From assembly GCF_029382225.1 (NCBI RefSeq), contig NZ_JARLTC010000044.1, positions 1 through 64,000 of the forward strand: 64,000 bases of DNA. The letters run 5' to 3'. Under the pieces are notes generated by a model. That model had not been told where the DNA came from and did no database searches. It saw only the letters and a program-made list of their open reading frames with translations. This DNA comes from Spongiactinospora sp. TRM90649. GTDB lineage: Bacteria; Actinomycetota; Actinomycetes; Streptosporangiales; Streptosporangiaceae. Numbering within the stretch: the first letter of the stretch is position 1; each line of letters opens with the position of its first letter. Below, one piece after another: positions 51,612-60,263 of the stretch. The translations under genes were made by a program, and so were the position numbers.

Positions 51612-53038
51612 CCGCCCACTCCCAAGTCGGCACCAGCACGGGCATCGGTACCGCCACGGGCAGCCACCTGTCGGCGCCGGAGGCGGTCGACGCCGACTTC
51701 ACTCCCGCGCACATTCTCGCTGGGTTCCCCCGAGTCGTCCGTTTCCTAGCGCCGGAACCGATCGCGGAGGTGGCCGAAGCGGCCCTGGCCGGCCGCTGGT
51801 GGCAGCCCGGCCCCACCCCGCCTGCCATACCAGGCGGCGCCGCGCCCGGCACGCCACTCAGCGCGCCGCCCGGCACTGCGACCGATATGGCAGGCGATAG
51901 GGCGGCGGTAGAGAACACGACCGCTGAGACGGCGGTGGCATCACCCGGCGGCTGCGACGCCGACCTGCTGCACCGCTTCGAGACCGCCCGCCTGTGGCGG
52001 CCGCCGGTCCAAGCCCACACCCATGCCCTCACTCCCGCCATGGCGAAGGCGTGGCTGCTGCTCGCCGACCACTGGCTCGGCGTCAATGCCGCCAGCGGCG
52101 ACCTGCGTTTCCTCAACGCCGCCTGCAAGCTCCTGGGCACCGTCTGGATGCGGCGGCACGCCGACCGGTGGAGCACGCCGGATCTCCTGCCGAACATCCA
52201 GGCCACCGCCGCCCTGGTTGACGACGCCTGCGCCGAGCTGGCCGATCGCCTCTCTCGTCGCTCGCTGCCACCCATGCCTGCACCGGCCGAGCCCAAGCCG
52301 GCCGTCTTTTCGCCGGTCGTTGATCCCACCGACGTTCCGGCCGCTGGGACGATGAAGACCGTCATCCTGGCCGGGGCCGGCTCCAGTAGCCCATCGGCCT
52401 TCCTCGCCTACGCGCGCGGCCTCGGTGTCGAGGCCGCCGCAGTGTGCTGGTACGGCTCACCGCCCCAGCAGACGGTGAGCTCGGCCTACGACAGCGCCTG
52501 GTACCCGCCCGCCCCGTCGCATCGACCCAGCCCGGCCCCCAACCTACCGGCCACGCAGGCGCACGTCACCGCCTGGGAGGACGTCACGGTCGTCCTGGCA
52601 CGGTGGCAGCCGGACCTGCTCATCCTGCTCGGCATGCCGATCGTTCCGCGCGAGATCCTGACCATCCCCACTTTGGGCACCCTCAACGCGCACAACGGGG
52701 CGCTGCCCACCTACCGCGGCATGGACGCCGTCGCCTGGGCCTTGCTCAACAACGACCCGATCATCTGTACCGTTCACCAGGTAGACGTTGGCGTCGACAC
52801 CGGCCCCGTCCTGCTCACCCAACCTGTCTCCCTCGTCCCGATGCCGACCCTGCGCCAACGGGTGAAATCCACCCAGCTCACCCTGCTGGCTGCCATCACC
52901 GCCCACACCGCTACGACCGGCCACCTGCCCGAGGGCCAGCCCCAAGCCCCGCACCTGGCCAGGCAGTTCTATCGGCTGCATCCTCACCTAAAGCGCATCA
53001 TGAACGCATCCCCCTACGGAACGGGAGACCAGCGATGA
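51608..53038 (+). CDS. Formyltransferase with extra N-terminal domain
   Basis: 476 residues; ATG 51608 overlaps the aminotransferase stop (ATGA). Residues 1-240 are Ala/Pro-rich with a helical part (PAMAKAWLLLADHWLGVN, FLNAACKLLGTVWMRRH) and no recognised fold. From about 249 (MKTVILAGAGSSS) the methionyl-tRNA-formyltransferase-type core begins: LILLGMPIVPREIL, then LNAHNGALPTYRGMDAVAWA with the catalytic Asn-His, and VDVGVDTGPVL with Asp. It would N-formylate an amine using 10-formyl-THF, possibly the amine installed by the preceding aminotransferase, as in formamido-sugar pathways. Confidence 0.85.
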   Translation: MTAHSQVGTSTGIGTATGSHLSAPEAVDADFTPAHILAGFPRVVRFLAPEPIAEVAEAALAGRWWQPGPTPPAIPGGAAPGTPLSAPPGTATDMAGDRAAVENTTAETAVASPGGCDADLLHRFETARLWRPPVQAHTHALTPAMAKAWLLLADHWLGVNAASGDLRFLNAACKLLGTVWMRRHADRWSTPDLLPNIQATAALVDDACAELADRLSRRSLPPMPAPAEPKPAVFSPVVDPTDVPAAGTMKTVILAGAGSSSPSAFLAYARGLGVEAAAVCWYGSPPQQTVSSAYDSAWYPPAPSHRPSPAPNLPATQAHVTAWEDVTVVLARWQPDLLILLGMPIVPREILTIPTLGTLNAHNGALPTYRGMDAVAWALLNNDPIICTVHQVDVGVDTGPVLLTQPVSLVPMPTLRQRVKSTQLTLLAAITAHTATTGHLPEGQPQAPHLARQFYRLHPHLKRIMNASPYGTGDQR

Positions 53039-53706
53039 TCACCACTGCGCACCCCATTTTTCGCGGCCTGGCCGACCTCGACTGGAACGACCCCGGCGCC
53101 ATTCTGGACGGCTGCCAGCCCGTGTACGAAGTCATCACCACCGAGCCCGGCCTGCTGGGGGCCTTGTTGAACGCGATTCCCGGCGACCCCACCCTGGCCG
53201 GCATGTGCGAACGCTATGACTTCCTCGACAAACTCGTCCTGTACGCCGACGGCGACATCCGAATCCGGCTGCACCTGTACCGGCCCGGCTACTACGACCG
53301 GCCACACCACCACCGCTGGTCGTTCTTCTCCGGCATCTACCGAGGCCAATATCTCCACCGGATCTTCGGAGCCGACACCGACTTCGGCGAGCACACCGAC
53401 CCCCGCACCCTCACCCCGATCCTGGTACGCCGCGAACGCCCCGGATCCAGCTACGCCCTGGACCACACCACCGTCCACACCGTCCAAGCCGACGCCGACA
53501 CCATCTCCATCCTGGTACGCGGCCCTGCCACCCGCGACCGTTTCCTCATCCTCGACACCGAGAACGGAACCTCCTTCTGGGTGTACGGCGCGGCCAATGA
53601 AACACCCGAGCAGCGAGCGGCCAAACAAATGCACCCCGGCCAGCTCACCGACACCATCCGCCGCGTTGAGCACCTGACCGGCCTCACCAACAGCCAGGAG
53701 CAGTAG
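53035..53706 (+). CDS. Cupin-like metal-binding protein
   Basis: 223 residues; ATG 53035 overlaps the previous stop. A cupin-type double-stranded beta-helix is suggested by IRIRLHLYRPGYYDRPHHHR, FFSGIYRGQYLHRIFG, SYALDHTTVHTVQADADTIS and ILVRGPATRDRF. Four or five His are placed as metal ligands (PHHHR, YLHR, DHTTVH). It could be a dioxygenase, an isomerase or an epimerase acting on the cluster intermediate. No 2OG-specific motif is certain. Confidence 0.7.
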   Translation: MITTAHPIFRGLADLDWNDPGAILDGCQPVYEVITTEPGLLGALLNAIPGDPTLAGMCERYDFLDKLVLYADGDIRIRLHLYRPGYYDRPHHHRWSFFSGIYRGQYLHRIFGADTDFGEHTDPRTLTPILVRRERPGSSYALDHTTVHTVQADADTISILVRGPATRDRFLILDTENGTSFWVYGAANETPEQRAAKQMHPGQLTDTIRRVEHLTGLTNSQEQ

Positions 53707-54522
53707 ATGCCCGACGACCTCATCCAAGAGGCGCTGTTCGGCAGCCTCGACGACGAGCCCGCCACCTCTGCACCAGCACCGGGCGAGCTGCGCGTGTGCG
53801 CCCTCAACATCAACAACCCGAGCATGCAGCGCGCTCAGCAGACCCTGTCATGGTTGCTGGCCAACCGCAGCAACGTGCTGATTCTGACCGAGCTCAAACC
53901 CTCCGACGGCACCAAGCTCGTCATCAGCGGGCTGACCGCCGAGGGCTTCGAGGTCTGCCTTCCGCCGAGCTGGGCGGGAGGGTCCTACTTCACTGCGGTG
54001 GCCACCCGTGGCCTGCCCCAGACATCGGTGGCCGGGCCAGGCGATCCCCGCGCTGTCGCTGTCGACGTCGAGCACGACGGCGAACAGATCAGAATCGTCG
54101 GCCTGTACGGGCCTACCAACGGCATGACCACCGACAGCAGCGACCGGCGCCGCGCCTTCCAAAAGACGTTCCTCGAATACCTCCACACCATCCGCCGCCC
54201 GAAACTCCTGCTGGCCGGAGACCTCAACATCGTCGAGCCCGGTCACCAGCCGCCCATGGCCTCCTTCGAAGAGCACGACTACGCCTTCTACACCGGCCTG
54301 CAGCGCCTCGGCCTGGTCGACGCCTTCCGCCAAGCCCACCCTGCCCTGCACGAGCACAGCTGGATCAGCGACCGGTACGGCGCGCAGCGCCTGGACCACC
54401 TGTTCGCCACCCCGGCCACCGGCACGCTGGTGAGCTGCGCCTACGACCACACCCCCCGCACCAGCCGCATCACCGACCACGCTGCCCTGCTCGCTACCTT
54501 TACCTTGGGCGTCCCCGCGTAA
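53707..54522 (+). CDS. Endonuclease/exonuclease/phosphatase-family hydrolase
   Basis: 271 residues starting at the base after the cupin stop. EEP-fold motifs are present: LRVCALNINNPSMQRAQQTL, VLILTELKPSDG with the metal-binding Glu, LLLAGDLNIVEPGHQP, and the closing QRLDHLFATP and ITDHAALLATF. The family hydrolyses phosphodiester or phosphomonoester bonds in nucleic acids, nucleotides or lipids. In this operon it may release a phosphorylated or nucleotidyl intermediate or serve in self-protection. Last intact gene of the operon. Confidence 0.85.
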   Translation: MPDDLIQEALFGSLDDEPATSAPAPGELRVCALNINNPSMQRAQQTLSWLLANRSNVLILTELKPSDGTKLVISGLTAEGFEVCLPPSWAGGSYFTAVATRGLPQTSVAGPGDPRAVAVDVEHDGEQIRIVGLYGPTNGMTTDSSDRRRAFQKTFLEYLHTIRRPKLLLAGDLNIVEPGHQPPMASFEEHDYAFYTGLQRLGLVDAFRQAHPALHEHSWISDRYGAQRLDHLFATPATGTLVSCAYDHTPRTSRITDHAALLATFTLGVPA

Positions 54523-54533
54523 GCTCCCTCACG

Positions 54534-54677
54534 GTGCCCTACTTCGGCTATCTGGCCGCCACCAGGACCCTGTACGTGGACGACTACCCGAAGATCAACG
54601 ACAGGGTTGAGGTTCACGCCACCGACCGCTTCATGACCGGGCTTCGGGGCCGCTCATCGCTGTGCACAGCCAGCTGA
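54534..54677 (+). pseudogene. N-terminal remnant resembling a PfkB-type kinase
   Basis: 47 codons from GTG 54534, 11 bases after the EEP stop. The peptide VPYFGYLAATRTLYVDDYPK followed by INDRVEVHATDRFMTGL resembles the first 40 residues of ribokinase/PfkB-family sugar kinases (first beta-strand, Asp in the sugar pocket, V-D-x-x-P segment), after which the frame ends in RGRSSLCTAS. The GG-N-A motif and the rest of the kinase are missing. It may be the stub of a lost seventh operon gene, or an unrelated short peptide. Confidence 0.4.
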
Positions 54678-55271
54678 CTAGCTGACGGGAGCCAGTTCCA
54701 GCGCGCCGGTGAGCTTGGCCATGAACCGGAACATCTGTGGATCGAACTCGCCCACCCACGCTTCAGTGTCGTCCAGACCGAACCAGCGGCACGCGGAGAA
54801 CTCAGCCGGATCGGGGACGATCTCCTGGCCCTGGTCGGCGGAAAAGACGAACCAAAGCGTCACATCGGTGTGTGGGTGTGGCGGCCGAGTCTCGGTGACC
54901 GTCAGGAAGAACGGCTCCGACCCGAACTGCGGATGGAAGGGGGGAGCGATCTTCAACTCCTCATCCAACTCCCGTACCACCGTGACCCGCGGATCCTCAT
55001 CAGGGTCCACATGCCCACCGGGCATGAGCCAGGCCTTCGCCTTCGCGTGATCGACGAGCATTAGGCTTCGCTCCGCCTCATCCAACAGCGCGGCATACAC
55101 CGCTAGATGACGGTGCGGAGTCGCCGGCTTGGCCACGCGAAACAGCGGATGACCGGCATCGATCCAATCGCGCATCCACTGCTGATCGGATGCCTCTCGA
55201 TCGTCATACGGGACAACGGCCTGCACCAGGTCTCGAACAACTCGCCGCGAGTCATGCTGAATGCCGGGCAT
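54678..55271 (-). CDS. Nudix hydrolase
   Basis: 197 residues, ATG 55271. The Nudix box is GGHVDPDEDPRVTVVRELDE followed by ELKI, with the RE-x-x-EE metal-binding core intact. PHRHLAVYAALLDEAERSLM and AKAWLMPGG precede it. It hydrolyses a nucleoside diphosphate linked to some group X; the exact substrate is not readable. It converges on the radical SAM operon and may clean up nucleotide intermediates of that pathway. Confidence 0.88.
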   Translation of the reverse strand: MPGIQHDSRRVVRDLVQAVVPYDDREASDQQWMRDWIDAGHPLFRVAKPATPHRHLAVYAALLDEAERSLMLVDHAKAKAWLMPGGHVDPDEDPRVTVVRELDEELKIAPPFHPQFGSEPFFLTVTETRPPHPHTDVTLWFVFSADQGQEIVPDPAEFSACRWFGLDDTEAWVGEFDPQMFRFMAKLTGALELAPVS

Positions 55272-55447
55272 CGGACACCTTCCGCTGATGAGAACTGGTG
55301 AAACTTCTGCCCATCCACGCTCACCAGTGCAGGCACCCTACCGACCACAGACCATTTGCGCCCGTCCATCAGCCGGACATGTCAAATGGCGTCTGTCAGC
55401 CGGCGATCCCTCTTAGTTAGCGACCCCCGCTCCGACCGGCCGAGCGC

Positions 55448-55790
55448 GTGTTCGTCCCGTTCGCCTGGCGGAGTGAGAGCGATATCGCCGCCCCCAACGC
55501 CCGACTCATCGCCCACGGCAGACTGGTCAGCTGGTTCACCAGCGGCAGCGAACACGGCCCGCGCTCGACCACGCGCTCTATCCTGGCCGACCCGCGAACC
55601 ACCGCTACCCGCGACGCCCACCGGTGAGGACCATCCCAGGCGGCCCGGCGCGAACTCGCCGCAGTGCTCGGCGTCACTGACGTCGAGCTTGGTCCTCGGC
55701 TCGCCACCCGCGCCAAAACCAACACCAACCAGAGTGAGCCCCACCCGGCAGCTCGGTCTGTCCAGCACTCCCCCCGCCGGACCTGCGGCG
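55448..55790 (+). pseudogene. Coding relic with one in-frame stop
   Basis: From GTG 55448 the frame reads VFVPFAWRSESDIAAPNARL, IAHGRLVSWFTSGSEHGPRS and ends at TGA 55625. The same frame continues after the stop with QAARRELAAVLGVTDVELGP, also protein-like. A single nonsense change in a short gene explains it. The family is not recognised; no good ribosome binding site is seen. Confidence 0.3.
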
Positions 55791-56375
55791 TCAGCCAGTC
55801 GCGATGCGCTGAGCGCACTCGCGGTAGATCCGAGACAGTTCAGCCTTCAGCTCTGCCCAAGGAAACGTGGCCGCGCCCGGTAGGCCAGAGGAAGGCTGCG
55901 GCAGGCGTGCCCGGTCCAGCACTATCGAGATGCCCCAGGAAGTCAACCGCTCCACGCTGAGGGAGAAGGCGGGATGACGGGCCAGCGCCACGTTCGGCCA
56001 CGGCACTGCCACCAGCGGCAACTCCAAACCGATCGCCTCATTCAGTAACCCAAGGGCCAGCGTGTCGGAAATCCCGCTCGCCCACTTGTTGATCGTGTTG
56101 AACGTCGCCGGAACCACCGCCATCGCATCGGCCGGTGGCAGCACATCTGGCTCCTCCGGCCGCTTGTAGTCCTGCCGGACCGGATGGCCTGTCAGCTTCG
56201 CCAGCCTGTCGGCATCGACGAACTTCTGACCCGACAGCGTGGTGACCACGCATACCATCCAGCCCTCGGCCTGCAACGAGCTCACCAGATCCGGCAATTC
56301 GCCCGCCGGACGGCCACCACACGCGATCACATACAAAACCGGCCTTCGCAGACCCTGTTTGGCGTCGATCATCAT
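55791..56375 (-). CDS. Flavoprotein (DFP/MrsD-like)
   Basis: 194 residues, ATG 56375 (second ATG 56372) with AGGAG upstream. The flavoprotein fold of the phosphopantothenoylcysteine-decarboxylase family is indicated by VLYVIACGGRPAGELPDLVS at the N-terminus, GWMVCVVTTLSGQKFVD, and PATFNTINKWASGISDTLAL, which corresponds to the PASANT-type segment. It would bind FMN and could oxidatively decarboxylate a peptide or small-molecule carboxylate. Similar single-domain flavoproteins occur near actinobacterial biosynthetic clusters. An AGATTCCGGACAG site lies 160 bases upstream. Confidence 0.8.
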   Translation of the reverse strand: MMIDAKQGLRRPVLYVIACGGRPAGELPDLVSSLQAEGWMVCVVTTLSGQKFVDADRLAKLTGHPVRQDYKRPEEPDVLPPADAMAVVPATFNTINKWASGISDTLALGLLNEAIGLELPLVAVPWPNVALARHPAFSLSVERLTSWGISIVLDRARLPQPSSGLPGAATFPWAELKAELSRIYRECAQRIATG

Positions 56376-56532
56376 CGATCTCCTGCTCACCGGAAGATAG
56401 GGCGTAGCGTCCAGTCCAAACGACGCATCCGATGTAGCGCCTGCACTCTGCGCTCGGCTATCGGCCACTCCCTGAGGTTCTCCCCGAGTCCCTTTTCACC
56501 CCAAATAGCCGCATAGACTACGCCCATAGGGC

Positions 56533-56550
56533 GGCTGTCCGGAATCTCCG
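56533..56550 (-). repeat. Third partial copy of the AGATTCCGGACAG motif
   Basis: On the minus strand the site reads GGAGATTCCGGACAGCCGCC, matching the first 13 bases of the inverted repeats at 15907 and 19740 exactly and then diverging, although CATAGG follows at a place comparable to TATATAAG. It lies upstream of the flavoprotein gene. It may be a regulator site shared across the region or the remnant end of another cassette. Confidence 0.45.
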
Positions 56551-56654
56551 TGGCCTCTCACCAACAGCGTGAGCGCCCTGTCCATGAAGTACTGGCGTTG
56601 CTCGACCCGGAATCAAGCGATTCCCGCAAGGTCCTACAAGCACATGGCTGCCCT

Positions 56655-57530
56655 TCAGACCGCCGACTCTCTTTGAGATCTTCCCGCAAGGGCGGCACCG
56701 ATTAAAATCGCCGTGAGCCCAGCGATCTGAGGAGCCGAGATCGGTTCCCCTAGCAGCACGCCTCCGAAGCCTACCGCGAATGCTGGCGACAGATAAAAGG
56801 CCAGCGCAGCACGAGACGGTCCGGCTTTGCTGATCAACGCGTAGAACAGCACCAGGGTGCCACCGGTGCAGACGACTCCCAAGATCAGCAAAGCGCCGAT
56901 CACCGGAAGGCTTGGCGTATCAGTAGGCAATGCATAGAGTCCGGGGACGAGCAGCACAGCGGTTGTGACCAGCATGGAGGATGTCGCCACCCCGAGAGGT
57001 GCGGCGTGGGCGAGGCGGCGGTGAATCATGACCGCCCCGGCCGCATAACAGACCGCAGCACCCAAGACGAGCAAACCGCCGAATAGCTCCAGGCCACCAC
57101 CGCGAAGATCGACTCCGAACAGCAGGAGTAGTCCTACCAGGCCGAGCAGGATACCGAGGATGCCCGGCCAGCCGTGAGGTCGCTCATCGACGGCGAACCG
57201 GATCGTCAGGATGGCAACGACCAGCGGTTGCGCACCAATGAGGATGCCGGCCGTTCCCGACGAGACGTACTGCTGCCCAACAGTGAGCAGTACCAACGGG
57301 ATCGTCGACTGCACAAGAACGGTCTGCAGAACTACACGGGGATGCTGGAGGAGCGGCTGCAATGCTCCGTAGCGCAGGGCCAAAGGGGTCAGCATCGCCG
57401 CAGCAGTAGCCACACGGCCCAGAACCACCACGACAGGTGACAGCTCCCGCAAGGTGATCTCAATCAGCAGATACACCGCTCCCCACAAAACCGATAACAG
57501 CAAGAGTTCGCCCCAGGCGCGGCGGGTCAT
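56655..57530 (-). CDS. EamA-family (DMT) transporter
   Basis: 291 residues from ATG 57530. Ten hydrophobic segments in two homologous EamA halves are visible: AWGELLLLSVLWGAVYLLIE at the start of the first, and VLGAAVCYAAGAVMIHRRLA at the start of the second. The last segment carries LLGEPISAPQIAGLTAILIG. It is probably an exporter of a small metabolite or amino-acid derivative across the cytoplasmic membrane. Location suggests it could export the product of the nearby cluster, but this is only positional. Confidence 0.88.
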   Translation of the reverse strand: MTRRAWGELLLLSVLWGAVYLLIEITLRELSPVVVVLGRVATAAAMLTPLALRYGALQPLLQHPRVVLQTVLVQSTIPLVLLTVGQQYVSSGTAGILIGAQPLVVAILTIRFAVDERPHGWPGILGILLGLVGLLLLFGVDLRGGGLELFGGLLVLGAAVCYAAGAVMIHRRLAHAAPLGVATSSMLVTTAVLLVPGLYALPTDTPSLPVIGALLILGVVCTGGTLVLFYALISKAGPSRAALAFYLSPAFAVGFGGVLLGEPISAPQIAGLTAILIGAALAGRSQRESAV

Positions 57531-57564
57531 CGCGCGGCTGCCAGCATGTGGAGAGGGTTGATTC

Positions 57565-58926
57565 CTAGGTGAGTAGCGTTCGGCCGACCAGATCGGCGAC
57601 GCACGGGGCACCATTCCATGGTCTCAGCACTACCAGCAAGTCATCAAGGCGGCGCAGGTTCCGCTGCGAGCCGGTCACCGAGGCCAGGTCAAGGGCTCGC
57701 CCAGCGACGTGGCATGCTTCTTCTATTTGACCAGCTTGGACGCGCGCATAGGCCAGGTCGATCAAGGTTCCACCCCGCTCTCGCACGTAGCCGTCTGGAA
57801 GCAGATCGAGGCTTTCCTTCAACGCACGAATCGCCGGGCCCGACTGCCCCAGCCGCATCAGGCAGCGCCCTTTAAGCCGGGCAACGTGAACAGGCCTATC
57901 GTAGAACGCCAGGTAGGGAGGTGTAGTAGCAGCCGTCACCTGATCGGATATCGTCTCGGCCTTGGCGAGCATCTTCACTCCAGCAAGACGCTCATCACTC
58001 AAAGCGTACGCCTCGGCTGTCGCCTCACTCAGCCAGGAGCGAATCGCCGGCGACGTGGAACGGCAGGTCATCTGGGTAGCCGTAGTCAGTAGCGTCAACG
58101 CCTCGTCGCCGTCACCAGCATGCAGGTGGATGTAGCTCATCACCCCCAGCACATAGGCGTGCATGTCACGGTCCTTGGCCTGCTCGGCCAGGTTTGCCGC
58201 AATAGTGCAATATCCTGAGGCGGCGGTGTAGTCCTGTCCGTCGATGGAGAGCCACGCGCTTAGCTGTGCGGCATCGGCGGTGGCGCGTAGCAGGTCACGA
58301 TGGAGTGCGGTAGTCGAAGCCGCGCCCATCAAATTATGCAACCGGCGCAGGTGGCCGATCGCCTCCTTTTGGACGCTCTGGGCGCCGGATAGATAGTCCA
58401 GCCGCCGATAGTTTTCCGTCATAGCGGTCAGATGGTCCAACAGGCCGCGAGACAGCGACGTCCCCGAGCCCCTGGAAGACGATTCGTGCGAGGGCAAGGA
58501 GCTTGACTTTTGGCTCACCTTTGCAAGATGGTCCGAACCCATCTCGGTGCCATGTACGACGCGGTCCTGATGATACTGATCAAGATCACTGTAGTCATGC
58601 CAATCGCTGATCAGTGCGCTGGCGCTGCACTCATACAGTTCGGCGAGTTTGCCGAGGGTTTCCACCGTCAGCGTGCCCCTGGCGTTCTCCCAGCGGGAGA
58701 AGTGCTTGTTGGTCGTTGGGCTATCCGGCCATTTTCGGTTCCAGGCGGAAGCGGCATCATCCTGACTCCACCCGTGGGCGATGCGAAGAGCGGCCAGCAT
58801 GTTCAACCGGTAGCCATGGTGAAGCTTCTCGGCTATCTCTGCCCAGGTCAGGGACTGTTTGCGAAGTTGGTGCGCGTATCGCTTGTGCGTCTTCGCACGT
58901 CCCGCTAAGTCGCTCACGATCACCAT
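57565..58926 (-). CDS. XRE regulator with C-terminal TPR-like sensor
   Basis: 453 residues from ATG 58926 (GTG codons shortly after are alternatives; no strong ribosome binding site). The N-terminal helix-turn-helix (about 25-85) contains LTWAEIAEKLHHGYRLNMLA, HGWSQDDAASAWN and KHFSRWENARGTLT. From about 150 onward the protein is helical repeats of TPR type (AQSVQKEAIGHLRRLHNLMG, YTAASGYCTIAANLAEQAKD, GDEALTLLTTATQM, AIRALKESLDLLPDG). Such regulators often respond to small peptides or signals in actinomycetes. It precedes the EamA transporter on the same strand and may control it. Confidence 0.8.
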   Translation of the reverse strand: MVIVSDLAGRAKTHKRYAHQLRKQSLTWAEIAEKLHHGYRLNMLAALRIAHGWSQDDAASAWNRKWPDSPTTNKHFSRWENARGTLTVETLGKLAELYECSASALISDWHDYSDLDQYHQDRVVHGTEMGSDHLAKVSQKSSSLPSHESSSRGSGTSLSRGLLDHLTAMTENYRRLDYLSGAQSVQKEAIGHLRRLHNLMGAASTTALHRDLLRATADAAQLSAWLSIDGQDYTAASGYCTIAANLAEQAKDRDMHAYVLGVMSYIHLHAGDGDEALTLLTTATQMTCRSTSPAIRSWLSEATAEAYALSDERLAGVKMLAKAETISDQVTAATTPPYLAFYDRPVHVARLKGRCLMRLGQSGPAIRALKESLDLLPDGYVRERGGTLIDLAYARVQAGQIEEACHVAGRALDLASVTGSQRNLRRLDDLLVVLRPWNGAPCVADLVGRTLLT

Positions 58927-59384
58927 CCTGGCTGGATCCGCACTGTGCCGGTCAGACTTTACATCCTTTGCACCGTCCGCCTCACCGGTGATGGGCCAGG
59001 TCAGAGAACTTTTCCCTGCCACGAGGGATAACCGATCAGTGACTCCCACGAGGCGGGGTTGTTCCCAGTGCCACAGGACGCAACATTGGGCGCGGGCGCT
59101 TCGTTCGGTCATGTCAGACCTCACGTAGGGATACGAGGGACTGGTGTGCCGGATAGGCCCCGATGCAACCGTTTGGCGGGATTGGTGCGGGTTGAATTCA
59201 GCCCACGAAACCTGGCGGGAACCACTTGCAGGACAGAACACACAATCCGGTCATGCGATTGCACGGTTGGCGTATCCACCTGAAGCGGTCCTTGTACCGG
59301 CATGGCATCGAAACAGGAAAGGCGGTCCCGTCGAGCGTCTGGCAGCGTCTCAACGGGTCCTAGATCGCTGAGAGGCAGCGACCC
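58927..59384. other. Divergent intergenic region
   Basis: About 460 bases between the XRE-TPR regulator and the DUF574 methyltransferase. The short frames present have no start signals. It should contain both promoters; no clear operator was found. GAGAGGCAGC just before 59385 supplies the methyltransferase ribosome binding site. Confidence 0.4.
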
Positions 59385-60260
59385 ATGAACGACGGTAAGC
59401 CCTTCAACACCGAACCGGCCAGCACCACCACCTCGCACCCTGATCACACCCGGGCCGCAGGCGTTAACGCCGCTCAGCCGAACGCCGCCCGGGTCTACGA
59501 CTTCTTGCTCGACGGTAAGGACAACTACGCCGCCGACCGCATGGCCGCGGCGGAGTTGGAGAAGGCGAGCCCGAATGTCCGGCGAGCGGTGTGGGAGAAC
59601 CGGGACTTCCTCGGCCGTGTGGTGCGCACGCTGTCCGAGGCCGGGGTCGAGCAGTTCCTGGACATCGGGTCCGGCTTGCCCACCCGGGACAACGTGCATG
59701 AGGCCGCCCAGCGGGTGAACCCGGATGCGCGGGTGGTGTATGTGGACAACGATCCGGTGGTGCTCTCGCATGGCCGAGCCTTACTGGCCGGTCCCGGTGT
59801 CGCCATGGTGGAAGGGGATCTGCGGGAGCCCGATGCGATCCTGGACAGCGCTGATGCACACGGACTTCTGCGCCCCGATCGGCCGACCGGGCTCATCTTG
59901 GTGGCCGTCGCCCATTTCGTGGAGCGCGACGACCTTCTGTCCGAGGTCCTCGGCCGCTTCGCCGAACGGCTGGGCCGGGGCAGCGTCGTGGCGATCAGCC
60001 ACGCGTGCGATGAGGACATGTCCCCTGAGGCGTCGAAGGCCGCCCGCGAGATCTACGAAGCGTCGGCGACGCCGATCTTCCCGCGCACGCGGGAGCGGGT
60101 CGCCGCGCTGCTCGCCCCGCATGTGCCCGAACTCCATCCGCCGGGTCTGGTGGATGTCGCCGAGTGGCGGCCGACTCTCGGCCCCCTCCCGCGTAAGCAC
60201 GTCGCGGGAGAAGGGTTCTTCCTCGGCGGGCTCGGGACATTCGAGTGGATCAGGAGGTGA
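59385..60260 (+). CDS. SAM-dependent methyltransferase, DUF574 family
   Basis: 291 residues. The DUF574 signature is complete: NAAQPNAARVYDFLLDGKDN, VRRAVWENRDFLGRVVRTLS, the SAM motif QFLDIGSGLPTRDNVHE, RVVYVDNDPVVLSHG, and LILVAVAHFVERDD. The C-terminus (GGLGTFEWIRR) is typical. The family is abundant in actinomycetes, often in several copies, and its substrates are mostly unknown. Four bases separate it from the next gene. Confidence 0.9.
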   Translation: MNDGKPFNTEPASTTTSHPDHTRAAGVNAAQPNAARVYDFLLDGKDNYAADRMAAAELEKASPNVRRAVWENRDFLGRVVRTLSEAGVEQFLDIGSGLPTRDNVHEAAQRVNPDARVVYVDNDPVVLSHGRALLAGPGVAMVEGDLREPDAILDSADAHGLLRPDRPTGLILVAVAHFVERDDLLSEVLGRFAERLGRGSVVAISHACDEDMSPEASKAAREIYEASATPIFPRTRERVAALLAPHVPELHPPGLVDVAEWRPTLGPLPRKHVAGEGFFLGGLGTFEWIRR

Positions 60261-60263
60261 CCG

